This document shows, piece after piece, positions 1-8,876 of a stretch of DNA of 25,845 nt; positions within the stretch are counted from its first letter, which is position 1, and each line of letters starts with the position of its first letter. The stretch is taken from positions 1-25,845 of the IMG/VR virus record IMGVR_UViG_3300028864_000089; one strand, 5' to 3'. The notes below the pieces were generated by a model that was not told the origin of the DNA, ran no database searches, and was given only the letters and a program-made list of their open reading frames with translations. The position numbers and the translations under genes were made by a program. Source of the stretch: a virus.

Positions 1-3000
1 CATAGCTAATCAAAAAGTCTACAACCTGTTGTTTATTGTGGAACTCGTAACCGTACGGTAATGTAATTTTTACAGATTGGTAGTTGTTGTAGACTACTCC
101 GGTCGAATCACCAACAGTGATTGTTTGCTGATTTGAATTCGCTTCACTTGGGATGATTGTGAATATTGGGTTCTCTGAATTATAGCCAGACACCGAATAG
201 CCAGCAACTGTCTTTTCAACAATGACGGCGCTGTAGACGATACGGTCGACCGGAGTTGATTTGTGCAGGTGAATCTTGTAATTCTCATTCGGGACAATAA
301 TCGAATCGTTCGTGCTACCTGGGCTGCTCTGCTCTGCTAACACGCGCAGGTAGTTTTTATCTGTGAATCCAGCAGCTCGATATCCTAGTTGTGTCCCTAG
401 CGACTTAAGATATCCAGATATTTTAGAGACTGGATCAGCACCGTATCCAGTAATGTAATCTGCGATCCAATTCAGGTAGCCAGCGTTACGTGAGCCTGCT
501 GAGTTGATGATAAAATCAGCAGGAGTAATGCGCTGTTTGGTGATTAAGTTTGTGAACTGATTTAACTCAAGGTTTTTCTTGTACGATGCAATCGACGCAA
601 GCTGAGCAAAGTATCGTGCTGGAACCATCAAGCTGATTGCTTGTTGAACTGCGAACGGATAGGCGCTGCTGTTTCGCCATGCTGCTTCAACCGGCGCTTG
701 GTCCCCGATCGAGAACGCACCAGATGCATCGGCGCTCCCTGTTACTTTTGCCATAAATTCGTCAGGTGATCGAAGCTCGCCCGAATCAGTTACTGGAATT
801 ACAGTTGACAAGCCGGGGCGAGCATAGCGTGCATCAATGCCGGCTCTATCACCGTGACGGATCAAGCCTTTCTCTAAGTCGCCCCACAAGACCAAGTTAC
901 CACCAGTGTATGGTGCTGGTCCATAGGTGTCGACCCACCACAATGGCATCTCGCTGAAGCCTAAACACTCCCAAGGACGTGTATGAGGGGCATCAGTGTC
1001 GAAGAAATATTTGTAAGCGCCGCGCCAGAATCCTATCATGGTCTCGCCGCCTACGTCTAAGAATCGACGGTAGTTCCAGGTCCACGGATTGTTGCTTTGG
1101 AACCATTCGTTCGTTGCGTAATCGATTCTTGTAGTGCTGACCCAATCTAAGAAGCATCGTGAAACGATCTGATTGAATTCAGCTATCGAGTATCCCGTCT
1201 TACGGAATCGTCCAGGAATCACGTCGTTGACATCAAAGTTGCTGACGTCGTATGACACCTTGATGTTATTGTAGATACGTTTTTCAAGCTCTAACAGCAG
1301 GCCGTCACGCAGGTCGCCAAACTTAGGTGTTAAGCTTCCGTCGTGGCCACGAATCATCTCTACTGGGTTCTGATAGGTTGTGTCTGAATAAACCTCCGGT
1401 GTAAATCTCGGATATAGGCCCATCTTAGACGGGGTTTCTGGAATATAGCATCCGTCAGTGTTGTGGTAGATCCGAATCAAAATCGTATCGTCGTAATCAA
1501 ATGTCGTCTTAAAGATTACTGATGGACGTTGTTGGTTGAAGATGTAATCAATGCCGCGAAGCATTTGAACACCGTTACGATATACAAGAATAGCCTTGTT
1601 GCTAAGGACCGAATCATCAAATATCGTGTCGATCTCGTACTCAGTAAGCTCGATGTTTAGAACCGTGTATTCGATCTCAGTTTTGTTCTGATCATAAGGA
1701 ACCATATCGCTGTAATACCATGGCGATGCGACACTCTTCACCTCATTGAGATTATGCAAAATAAAGTCTACAGCATCTTTTGGATCAGTGATGCCTGCAT
1801 CTATGGCCGAACGCGTCGATTCTAAGAAACGTGTCTTAAATTTCTGGTATTCATGTTGGGCAAAAGTGATGCTGTCAATGAAATTTATGTCTTTCTCGAT
1901 TAAGAACAACGAACTGTAAATCGACGGTGAGCTATGTTGTAGGATACTACCGCCGCTCTCTTTGACACTAACGTCTCGAAGGTTACTTGACCCAGGAACT
2001 TGCCCAACCACGTACCCATTGTTGTTGCTCATCGAGATTAAGTGGTTTCTGAACTGACCTAAGGTCAATGATGTGAAGTTTTCGTTCAGCGGGTTAAAAT
2101 CTAAGTTCTGTGGAATTTCGTAATACCCGAAATCAGAGACTGACAGTGAGTAGATTAAAATATCGACCTTATCGTTTAGCTGTAACGGTGCAGATACTAG
2201 AACCGCAGTGCGGGCGCCGACGTTGACGATAGAGTAATCACCTAACGGGAGTCTGACATTGTTCACAAACACTTTGATGTTCGGAGCTACTTCTTGTGCT
2301 GCCGGTAAGATGTCAATTTCAAAGTATGAGGTGGTGCCATCGCAGATATTTGATATGATCTGATATTGTTTGGTTTTCTCAGTTATCGTCGTCCAGATGT
2401 TGACGCTAGTACGTGAAGAACGATCAATTATCTTTGACGGCGTGCCAGTATTTAATTTGTGTGAAATTGTTGAGTTGTTCACTAACTCAGTGAAAGTAGA
2501 GCTATCAAACGTATTTTCGAACTCGATGTCGCCGACATTGTTGAAGTTTCTGTACGAAATTGGAAAACCTAACACAGTGTCGTTGGTTCCTTTTCCGATT
2601 TTATATGAGAAGATAGTAGATCCAACAAACGATGAGTTAGCGTATTTTGTAGCGTCTGAGAAACTAATAGTCTCGTTGTCAAAAATGTCAAATAGCGGTG
2701 GACAATTAACCCCAACTTTGTGCTGGGATTGAATCCACGAGTTACCATTGTACCAGAAAGTGTATCCTAAGATTAATCCTACTGTAGGACTCAATACGCC
2801 GTCTAAAGGAACAATAGCAATATTGTTGCTAGCACTCATTCGTCGATATATAGGGTTTAAAGCTAACGTAGAATTTGATGTGATCGGATCCATTAACACA
2901 GTACAACCGTTAATTGGTATCACTGAATCGCCAGCTGACAGTTGGCCATCATCTACTTCAGTTAAATGGATTTTTGTTGCACCATTTATGTCTAATACAT

Positions 3001-4912
3001 TAACCTTGTAAATTTGATTCCTAACAATTGGATCTTTATCATTAACAAAGATGATTGTCATACCATCTCTAAAGTTTGCGGTTGTAAAGTACGTGTTGCT
3101 AATTCCTTCTACTTCATTAAATGCGTCAGTTATTGTGAAGTCTAACACGTCGACGTGTTTTCCGATTGATCCGTAGTTAAACAACTGTAGGTCTGGATCA
3201 AATTCAATAATCGGTCGCGCCGCCCTAGCTGATTGATCAAACATCGGAACCGTTAGATTGTAGTCAGCTGTTAATTTGATTACATCGTTGTGGAACCAAC
3301 GGTTACTCCTGGACCAGCTATTTGCATCAATGCTTGATCTGTTGATTGTAATATAGTCTGAAGTTAGTGGCCCGTTGAGCGACTCGTCAAAAAAGTCGTC
3401 GCTAAACCCATATATATCGAATGGAATAGACGATGCATCCGACACATCCGGGACAACTAAATCACTTACTAACGGTAATCTGATACTAACCCCAACCCCT
3501 TCAACATAGCATTCTCTACCTGCATATTTTGCCGGCAATGCCGCTGAGTTAAACCTTACCTTTAGTCCATTAGTAAATACAACGCCGTTCGGACTAGTAT
3601 ATGACTTCTTACCTAATATGCTTTCATCGACGTTGATTGTAACATTGAGGGTATCTACTAACAAGATGCGCCCATAGAATCGTTGATCTTGTCCATCATT
3701 GTAATAGAGTTGGGTCAATGTAGCAGTAATCATCGGCATTCTAACAATATCACCAACGGTATTTTTATAGAACTCAACGTTAGCAAAATTGCTGCCGGCG
3801 CTAACTAATACCCTAGACTCTACCGGCATATCCCGGTCATACGACAGTTCGATCAACTCGTTACCGTCGATCAATCGTAGGTTGATTCTCCATACCCCAG
3901 ATCTTCTCGCTATCGGAATATATGCACCATCGTCGTACGGATCTTCGTCTTTGTTGTCTACTAGGTTAGTATCGTTATCATATGCGTTAAGAGCATACAC
4001 ACCTTTATTTTCCCAAGCAGGATCAGAAAAATCGTTACTAACAAACAGAATTGTTTTGCCATTGAGGTTAGAGGTTATTCCATCTACCCCACCGTTAAGA
4101 TTTTGCAACAGTTTGTGGTGAATGTCAACAAAATTTAACGTAGTAGCAAAATCTGCCTCACTCTTCGGCATATTGATGTAGTAATCTTGCTCGTCAAGAG
4201 TTGGCACTTCAAAAGTTACTGTGCCATTCGCTGCGCCGTTGTCGGTTACTCCATATACACTTCTGCTGCTCAGGTTTGTTTGTCCAGTAACTGTGCCGGA
4301 TAATCCCGGCACTGTCTGAATCCAAAATTGGTCACCTGGTTGATTGACCTTAAAGGTGTACCTACCGCCGCGGGCTAGTATCAAATCTGGATTCTGTGCA
4401 GTGCCGAATCCCGAGATAGTGTAAGCCGATAATTGTTGATCTCGCGTTACTACGTATTCTTGCTCTAAATCTACAGTCGCGTAAACATCTACTGCATCAG
4501 GACCATTTGGTAGCCAGTAGTATTGACTAAAGTTGACTAGCTTGTCGAAGTCAACTAGGCCGTCGAACGAGTAGGCTTCATTCGAAAATAGTCTAGAATG
4601 GTTGTTATCGATACTGCCATAAAATTTCAATTTCTGGATCGTATCAGTGTAGCTGCTTAAAAATTGAATATTCTTATTGTCATTAGTAGATACTACACAC
4701 GGTTCAAGTTGATAATTCTGACGGTCGGCTGAATCCTCAATGAGGTAGTTATCAGATTGTTTGTAGGTCGGTGCGAATTTTCGTCCGACATACCCGTTGA
4801 GCTTACGCAGATCAGGTTCTGTAACGAGCTGGTCTAACGTTGCGTTTAAGAATTTCTTATTTGCCGGTGTTTTGAATATGTCCGGCAGAAAACCAATTGT
4901 TCGAGTCGTCAT
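1..4912 (-). CDS. Giant baseplate-wedge-associated virion protein, 3' end outside window (gp7-like position)
   Basis: I translated this frame by hand. It starts at ATG 4912-4910 and I found no stop in the stretches read: all of 4912-3000 line by line, then spot checks near 2400, 1800, 1200, 600 and the left edge. It gives 1637 full codons with no stop. The start follows directly from gp6: the TAA of gp6 and this ATG share one base (TAATG), so translation is probably coupled. The N-terminus has a conserved-looking segment (LPDIFKTPANKKFLNATLDQ). Near the left edge there is a Trp/Tyr-rich region with PWTWNYRRF, HTRPWECLGF, GPAPYTGGNL and a later APVEAAWRNSSAYPF, which I associate with very large structural proteins next to gp6 in marine T4-like phages. 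In T4 the gene after 6 is 7 (1032 residues), so this is probably a wedge component in that position. The gp7 equivalence rests on synteny, not on demonstrated homology. Confidence 0.8.
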   Translation of the reverse strand, partial: MTTRTIGFLPDIFKTPANKKFLNATLDQLVTEPDLRKLNGYVGRKFAPTYKQSDNYLIEDSADRQNYQLEPCVVSTNDNKNIQFLSSYTDTIQKLKFYGSIDNNHSRLFSNEAYSFDGLVDFDKLVNFSQYYWLPNGPDAVDVYATVDLEQEYVVTRDQQLSAYTISGFGTAQNPDLILARGGRYTFKVNQPGDQFWIQTVPGLSGTVTGQTNLSSRSVYGVTDNGAANGTVTFEVPTLDEQDYYINMPKSEADFATTLNFVDIHHKLLQNLNGGVDGITSNLNGKTILFVSNDFSDPAWENKGVYALNAYDNDTNLVDNKDEDPYDDGAYIPIARRSGVWRINLRLIDGNELIELSYDRDMPVESRVLVSAGSNFANVEFYKNTVGDIVRMPMITATLTQLYYNDGQDQRFYGRILLVDTLNVTINVDESILGKKSYTSPNGVVFTNGLKVRFNSAALPAKYAGRECYVEGVGVSIRLPLVSDLVVPDVSDASSIPFDIYGFSDDFFDESLNGPLTSDYITINRSSIDANSWSRSNRWFHNDVIKLTADYNLTVPMFDQSARAARPIIEFDPDLQLFNYGSIGKHVDVLDFTITDAFNEVEGISNTYFTTANFRDGMTIIFVNDKDPIVRNQIYKVNVLDINGATKIHLTEVDDGQLSAGDSVIPINGCTVLMDPITSNSTLALNPIYRRMSASNNIAIVPLDGVLSPTVGLILGYTFWYNGNSWIQSQHKVGVNCPPLFDIFDNETISFSDATKYANSSFVGSTIFSYKIGKGTNDTVLGFPISYRNFNNVGDIEFENTFDSSTFTELVNNSTISHKLNTGTPSKIIDRSSRTSVNIWTTITEKTKQYQIISNICDGTTSYFEIDILPAAQEVAPNIKVFVNNVRLPLGDYSIVNVGARTAVLVSAPLQLNDKVDILIYSLSVSDFGYYEIPQNLDFNPLNENFTSLTLGQFRNHLISMSNNNGYVVGQVPGSSNLRDVSVKESGGSILQHSSPSIYSSLFLIEKDINFIDSITFAQHEYQKFKTRFLESTRSAIDAGITDPKDAVDFILHNLNEVKSVASPWYYSDMVPYDQNKTEIEYTVLNIELTEYEIDTIFDDSVLSNKAILVYRNGVQMLRGIDYIFNQQRPSVIFKTTFDYDDTILIRIYHNTDGCYIPETPSKMGLYPRFTPEVYSDTTYQNPVEMIRGHDGSLTPKFGDLRDGLLLELEKRIYNNIKVSYDVSNFDVNDVIPGRFRKTGYSIAEFNQIVSRCFLDWVSTTRIDYATNEWFQSNNPWTWNYRRFLDVGGETMIGFWRGAYKYFFDTDAPHTRPWECLGFSEMPLWWVDTYGPAPYTGGNLVLWGDLEKGLIRHGDRAGIDARYARPGLSTVIPVTDSGELRSPDEFMAKVTGSADASGAFSIGDQAPVEAAWRNSSAYPFAVQQAISLMVPARYFAQLASIASYKKNLELNQFTNLITKQRITPADFIINSAGSRNAGYLNWIADYITGYGADPVSKISGYLKSLGTQLGYRAAGFTDKNYLRVLAEQSSPGSTNDSIIVPNENYKIHLHKSTPVDRIVYSAVIVEKTVAGYSVSGYNSENPIFTIIPSEANSNQQTITVGDSTGVVYNNYQSVKITLPYGYEFHNKQQVVDFLISY

Positions 4913-7900
4913 TAAATATTTCCGAGAGTGATACTATTATTTACCGAGGAAAAATTAGCGTTAATTGCAGCAGCGGTAATCGCGCTAATAATTTCAATGT
5001 TGTCTACTGTTGCTGAGCTAGATAATATTTCGTTTGCCTCTGCATTGATCTGATACAAGCTTCCAAACATTGAAGTCGGATTCAGTGGCACAATGATAAT
5101 CGACGACACATTCGGGCTCAGGCTAGAGTGCAAATATGCGCTCAACTCGCTGAAGTAAAACGTTTCGCCGAAGTCCCAATTGTCTACAGAGAAATACGTG
5201 TTGATCGCATTTACTACGTTTGACTTAATATCGTTGTCACTCAGGTTTAACGACGCATTTTTCACGACCTTAAAGGTGGCCTGTAACAATGGATCAGCTT
5301 TAGCGCCAAACAGCGACTTAAATTTTGCACTGTTGAAGATGATTGTATCACTAATTGCTTTATAATTCTCTAACGTGCCATATGACATCGAAAGTTGATC
5401 AGTAGTAGGCGGTTGTGGTTCTTCAATAGCGCCAGTTGTATCTCTAACCCAGGTTTGGTAATCCGAAGCGAACACTTTTGTTAGCATATACAAGTCGATG
5501 ATGTTACTCGGACTTGGGTCAATGCGTCGATAACTCGGGCTGTTATGACGATATTGAAAATACAACCCCCCGGATTCTGGAGATGCGCCACCGCGCCCGA
5601 CATACGCCTTGTAAATATTGACCTGCTCTTCTAAGGCTTTCCCGCTAGATGCGTTGCTGGCTATCACCTTGTAGAATTTGTTGTCTCCGGTTGTGTAATA
5701 CAAATCACCAATCAACACCTCCACCGACGATAGAGTAGCATCAATACTGCTCTTAAATTCATAGGCAGAATTGATATACTTAGGTGTTGGAGCATACGAC
5801 ACAAATCCTGTGTAGTTGATCTCTCGCTCGAAGAATACTAACTTGTTCTGTGCGTCGTATTCAGGAGCAACCACCATATCAAAGATATCTGGGTTGTCAG
5901 GAATACCATCAGCATTAGTATCAGTAAAGGTCAGCAACACCTTACTCTGATTTTCATATCCGTCTAAGTCGATCACATTCTTGTGGACATTCCACACAAA
6001 GTCAACACCTAACGGCATAGATTCCGAAGTTGACGATGTAGTTGGTGCCTGGTTAACTTTCAAGATTTTCACAATGTCTTTGATCGTAGAACCAGTCTTG
6101 CTATCATAGATTTTGACTTTCTCGTCGAAGTAAAATTTTGATTCCAGCAGGCTTTCAAAGTAGTAATTTGTACTTCTCCAATAGATATTGTACCCTACGT
6201 TGGTGCTGTATTCAAATCGTATCAGCCAGCTGTCATCTGCTGGCCCGCCAGCATTCGTCCAGGAAAAATCAGTACTGATCGGGTTAGTTAAATTGTAGTC
6301 TTCAACGATTACCCAGTTTGCCGACCTTAAATCATAGCGCAATGCAAAGTTATTAAAGGACAAGATCTTATTCACAATTGTTGTTAATACCGTAGTTGGC
6401 AGTCTAGATTTAAACACTGGGATGATTTCTATTAGGGTTGCAGTCGACGGAACTTTCACGCTTAGTGTTACTGGACCTTGTTTGCTTGTAGGAGAAATCG
6501 CGCCACCGAATGTGCCGTCGCCAACAATACTAGTCACTGACGTATAGATAAACATCTTGTCGCCATTAAACTTTGGTGTTCCTTGTGTAATATGATTTTG
6601 CGTGTTGAAGTAGTATCCTTCTGGTGCCGCAAACTTTAATATTGATCCTATTTTCACATCTTTAGTGGTGGCGCTAGTGCTGTCGCCTACCTGTATCACT
6701 ACAGGAGTAGGTTTACCTGTTACAGGATCTAGGGCTGTTGTGTCATAATACATGTATCCAGTACAGCCATCTGAATTGATCGAATTTACATTCCACAATA
6801 CAGGGCGGTAGGTAGTAACGCCATTGACTAGCTCAGTCATATACGGGTCAGTCCTAAGAACGTTCTCGTAGTAAAAGTGTTGAATCTCTTTTGAGCCTAA
6901 GATAATCGTGAGTTCATCTTGAATCAGTTGTTGCACGCCAGATGATGTTAAGAACGTAAAGCTAGTAGAGTCTAGCTTCGATTCACGATATAAGAATCCG
7001 TCTTGAGCAAAAATGTTTGTGCTAGAGTATTTGCCGCTAGAATCGTTTACGTCTAAGAATCGGCTTACTCCGCTGCTGGTACGATTGACTGCCTTAGCCT
7101 TCAAAATATCTGAGAATGCAGTAAACGGTACGATGTTGTAATCTTCACCTGTTATCATTCTACCCTGGGTGTAGTATTGTTGTGGGGCTTTGCTACGAAT
7201 TTCTTCAGACGATTCGTTCGATGTTGCGTTGGCCACAGTGTAGTTCAGATTAGCACGAATCGTTAGTGTCTCTTGCTGACCTGCACGAGAGATATATGGC
7301 ATTGTGATCGTTGCATTTTGTATTTCGTCAGGCGTGACTTTGTACGACTGACTGTTACTTGTTCTGAAGAACAACCTGTATGCGCCTTGTGGTACGTTTG
7401 CAAAAGACCCGTCGCCAAAGACTAAGTCGATTTGATCACCAGCTGTTGTATTGATTTGATAAAGGTTGCGCTCAGCTGACTTGTTATAGATGACATTGAT
7501 CCCTGCTACTGCCGGGACTGCGGTCCATTTAGTATTTGCTGTACCATCGGAGGCTACATCATACAGCCACACATCAGAATTGTTGATGTTGCTGAACCCA
7601 ATACTAAGGACACGATTAGGCAATGCTTCCGACACTGTAAAGTCGGCAGACTGTAATGCACCTTGTTTGAAGTACATAAAGAAACCAGTGTTAATGCTAC
7701 CATTGCCTTGGTTATCGTTACGATACAGCACGTTGAACTTGCTTAGTGGCTTAGGTGGCACTTCGTAGATATACGGTTGTCCTACGCTGGTTGCCGATAC
7801 TGCTTCAAACTGCATTGAGGTTCCACCTACTGTAGCCGAAAATCGAAATGCCGGCAAGGTATTCGGAGTAATGTTAATCGTATACTCATCAGTTTTGATA

Positions 7901-8442
7901 CTGTTGATCGACTGCGAATTACCTGGCTTTCCGATCACTTGGCTGTTGAGCAAGGTTGCATTTGTGATGATAGTAAACTGTTCGAGCCAGTTACTATTCG
8001 TAACATCGTTCCAGGTAATTGCTAAGTTCGCTAGGTCATAACCGTTCGAATCAATTACAGATTCTGTTGTTGCAATTGAGGTAATCTTTAAGAGTCCAGA
8101 TGCCGGGATGCAACGCTTCGGACTGTATCCCACTAAGCGAGCTAGTTTAAGAATGCTGTCTCGTCGTTCTGCGGTGTCTAGGAAATTTTCACGTGAATTT
8201 AAGTCGGTCCGGAAAGCAAGACTCTGACCTAAGAATGCAATCAAATCAATGAGGGCAATGTATTCGCTCGACTCAATAAAGTCATTAAAATCTTCCGGAT
8301 AGTACAGTCTTAGATAGTCGATCATTGTTTTACGCAATGTTTCGAAATCATAAGATTGAAAATCGGCTTCCCTAAATGTCTGGTAGACTTTTTTCCAGTC
8401 CTCTGCTGCTAATAAGCTGTTTTGGCGATCAATTGACGACAT
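4912..8442 (-). CDS. 6: Baseplate wedge protein gp6
   Basis: 1176 residues. gp6 dimers form the inner ring that ties the baseplate wedges around the hub. The N-terminal 30-110 residues carry the typical gp6 block: YLRLYYPEDFNDFIESSEYIA, then a stretch with FRTDLNSRENFLDTA and LARLVGYSPKR. The C-terminal 130 residues have the gp6/gpJ-like end, with VDNWDFGETFYFSELSAYLH followed by SIIIVPLN and an acidic tail. T4 gp6 is about 660 residues, so this protein is almost twice as long, with the extra mass in the middle (about residues 420-1000). The start is supported by CGAGGG (8456-8451) 8-9 nt upstream of the ATG and by a late promoter at 8464-8471. It follows gp25, as baseplate partner genes often do, and its stop overlaps the next start. 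Confidence 0.95.
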   Translation of the reverse strand: MSSIDRQNSLLAAEDWKKVYQTFREADFQSYDFETLRKTMIDYLRLYYPEDFNDFIESSEYIALIDLIAFLGQSLAFRTDLNSRENFLDTAERRDSILKLARLVGYSPKRCIPASGLLKITSIATTESVIDSNGYDLANLAITWNDVTNSNWLEQFTIITNATLLNSQVIGKPGNSQSINSIKTDEYTINITPNTLPAFRFSATVGGTSMQFEAVSATSVGQPYIYEVPPKPLSKFNVLYRNDNQGNGSINTGFFMYFKQGALQSADFTVSEALPNRVLSIGFSNINNSDVWLYDVASDGTANTKWTAVPAVAGINVIYNKSAERNLYQINTTAGDQIDLVFGDGSFANVPQGAYRLFFRTSNSQSYKVTPDEIQNATITMPYISRAGQQETLTIRANLNYTVANATSNESSEEIRSKAPQQYYTQGRMITGEDYNIVPFTAFSDILKAKAVNRTSSGVSRFLDVNDSSGKYSSTNIFAQDGFLYRESKLDSTSFTFLTSSGVQQLIQDELTIILGSKEIQHFYYENVLRTDPYMTELVNGVTTYRPVLWNVNSINSDGCTGYMYYDTTALDPVTGKPTPVVIQVGDSTSATTKDVKIGSILKFAAPEGYYFNTQNHITQGTPKFNGDKMFIYTSVTSIVGDGTFGGAISPTSKQGPVTLSVKVPSTATLIEIIPVFKSRLPTTVLTTIVNKILSFNNFALRYDLRSANWVIVEDYNLTNPISTDFSWTNAGGPADDSWLIRFEYSTNVGYNIYWRSTNYYFESLLESKFYFDEKVKIYDSKTGSTIKDIVKILKVNQAPTTSSTSESMPLGVDFVWNVHKNVIDLDGYENQSKVLLTFTDTNADGIPDNPDIFDMVVAPEYDAQNKLVFFEREINYTGFVSYAPTPKYINSAYEFKSSIDATLSSVEVLIGDLYYTTGDNKFYKVIASNASSGKALEEQVNIYKAYVGRGGASPESGGLYFQYRHNSPSYRRIDPSPSNIIDLYMLTKVFASDYQTWVRDTTGAIEEPQPPTTDQLSMSYGTLENYKAISDTIIFNSAKFKSLFGAKADPLLQATFKVVKNASLNLSDNDIKSNVVNAINTYFSVDNWDFGETFYFSELSAYLHSSLSPNVSSIIIVPLNPTSMFGSLYQINAEANEILSSSATVDNIEIISAITAAAINANFSSVNNSITLGNI

Positions 8443-8463
8443 ATTTCATACCCTCGTATGTTG

Positions 8464-8471
8464 TATTTATG
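8464..8471 (-). promoter_or_regulatory. T4-type late promoter element upstream of gp6
   Basis: On the minus strand the element reads CATAAATA and ends 21 nt before the gp6 ATG. It matches 7 of 8 bases of the T4 late consensus TATAAATA, which is read by RNA polymerase carrying gp55. It lies in the 66-nt gap between gp25 and gp6, so gp6 and the giant protein can be transcribed independently of the upstream genes. The function is inferred from motif and position. Confidence 0.75.
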
Positions 8472-8508
8472 GGCATACGAAAACAGCGTATATAATAGCT
8501 AGATTGTG

Positions 8509-8871
8509 TTAGGACTTGTCTTTTCGGTCAAATGCAAACTTCATTTGGGCAGTTTGATTCGTTACTACGAAGGTTAAATCGACGTTGACCTGAATTCCAT
8601 TTTCAAATTCTGTAATAGCGATGCTGTCAATCGAAAGCCTAGGGTCATACGAAATGATAGATTTAAGGTCATCCTGGATAAGAGTTTTAACGTCTGGCGT
8701 TAGCGGTTCAAACAATAAATCCCAAATGATCGTTCCGAAATTCGGGTTCATCAGCTTCTCACCTTTTCTGATGTGCAGGTGGTTAATTAGATCTTGCTTT
8801 GCAAGCTCAAAGTCTGTGACTCTGTATTTTTTTCTTCGATTGACGGTCGAGAACCCATTATAGATAGACAT
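8509..8871 (-). CDS. 25: Baseplate wedge protein gp25
   Basis: 120 residues, the usual length of the GPW/gp25 family (T4 gp25 is 132). gp25 joins gp6 and gp53 in the inner baseplate and is thought to start sheath assembly. The family core is plain: DLINHLHIRKGEKLMNPNFG, then LLFEPLTPDV and a C-terminal beta-rich half (ENGIQVNVDLTFVV). The start at 8871 has AGGA about 8 nt upstream, lying inside the end of gp5. Only 5 nt separate it from the gp5 stop, so it is probably translated from the same message. Confidence 0.95.
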   Translation of the reverse strand: MSIYNGFSTVNRRKKYRVTDFELAKQDLINHLHIRKGEKLMNPNFGTIIWDLLFEPLTPDVKTLIQDDLKSIISYDPRLSIDSIAITEFENGIQVNVDLTFVVTNQTAQMKFAFDRKDKS

Positions 8872-8876
8872 GTAAA

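Noticed and set aside
2370-3011. Plus-strand frames of 120 and 87 codons.
   Set aside because: They lie opposite the continuous minus-strand giant gene, whose translation is protein-like throughout.
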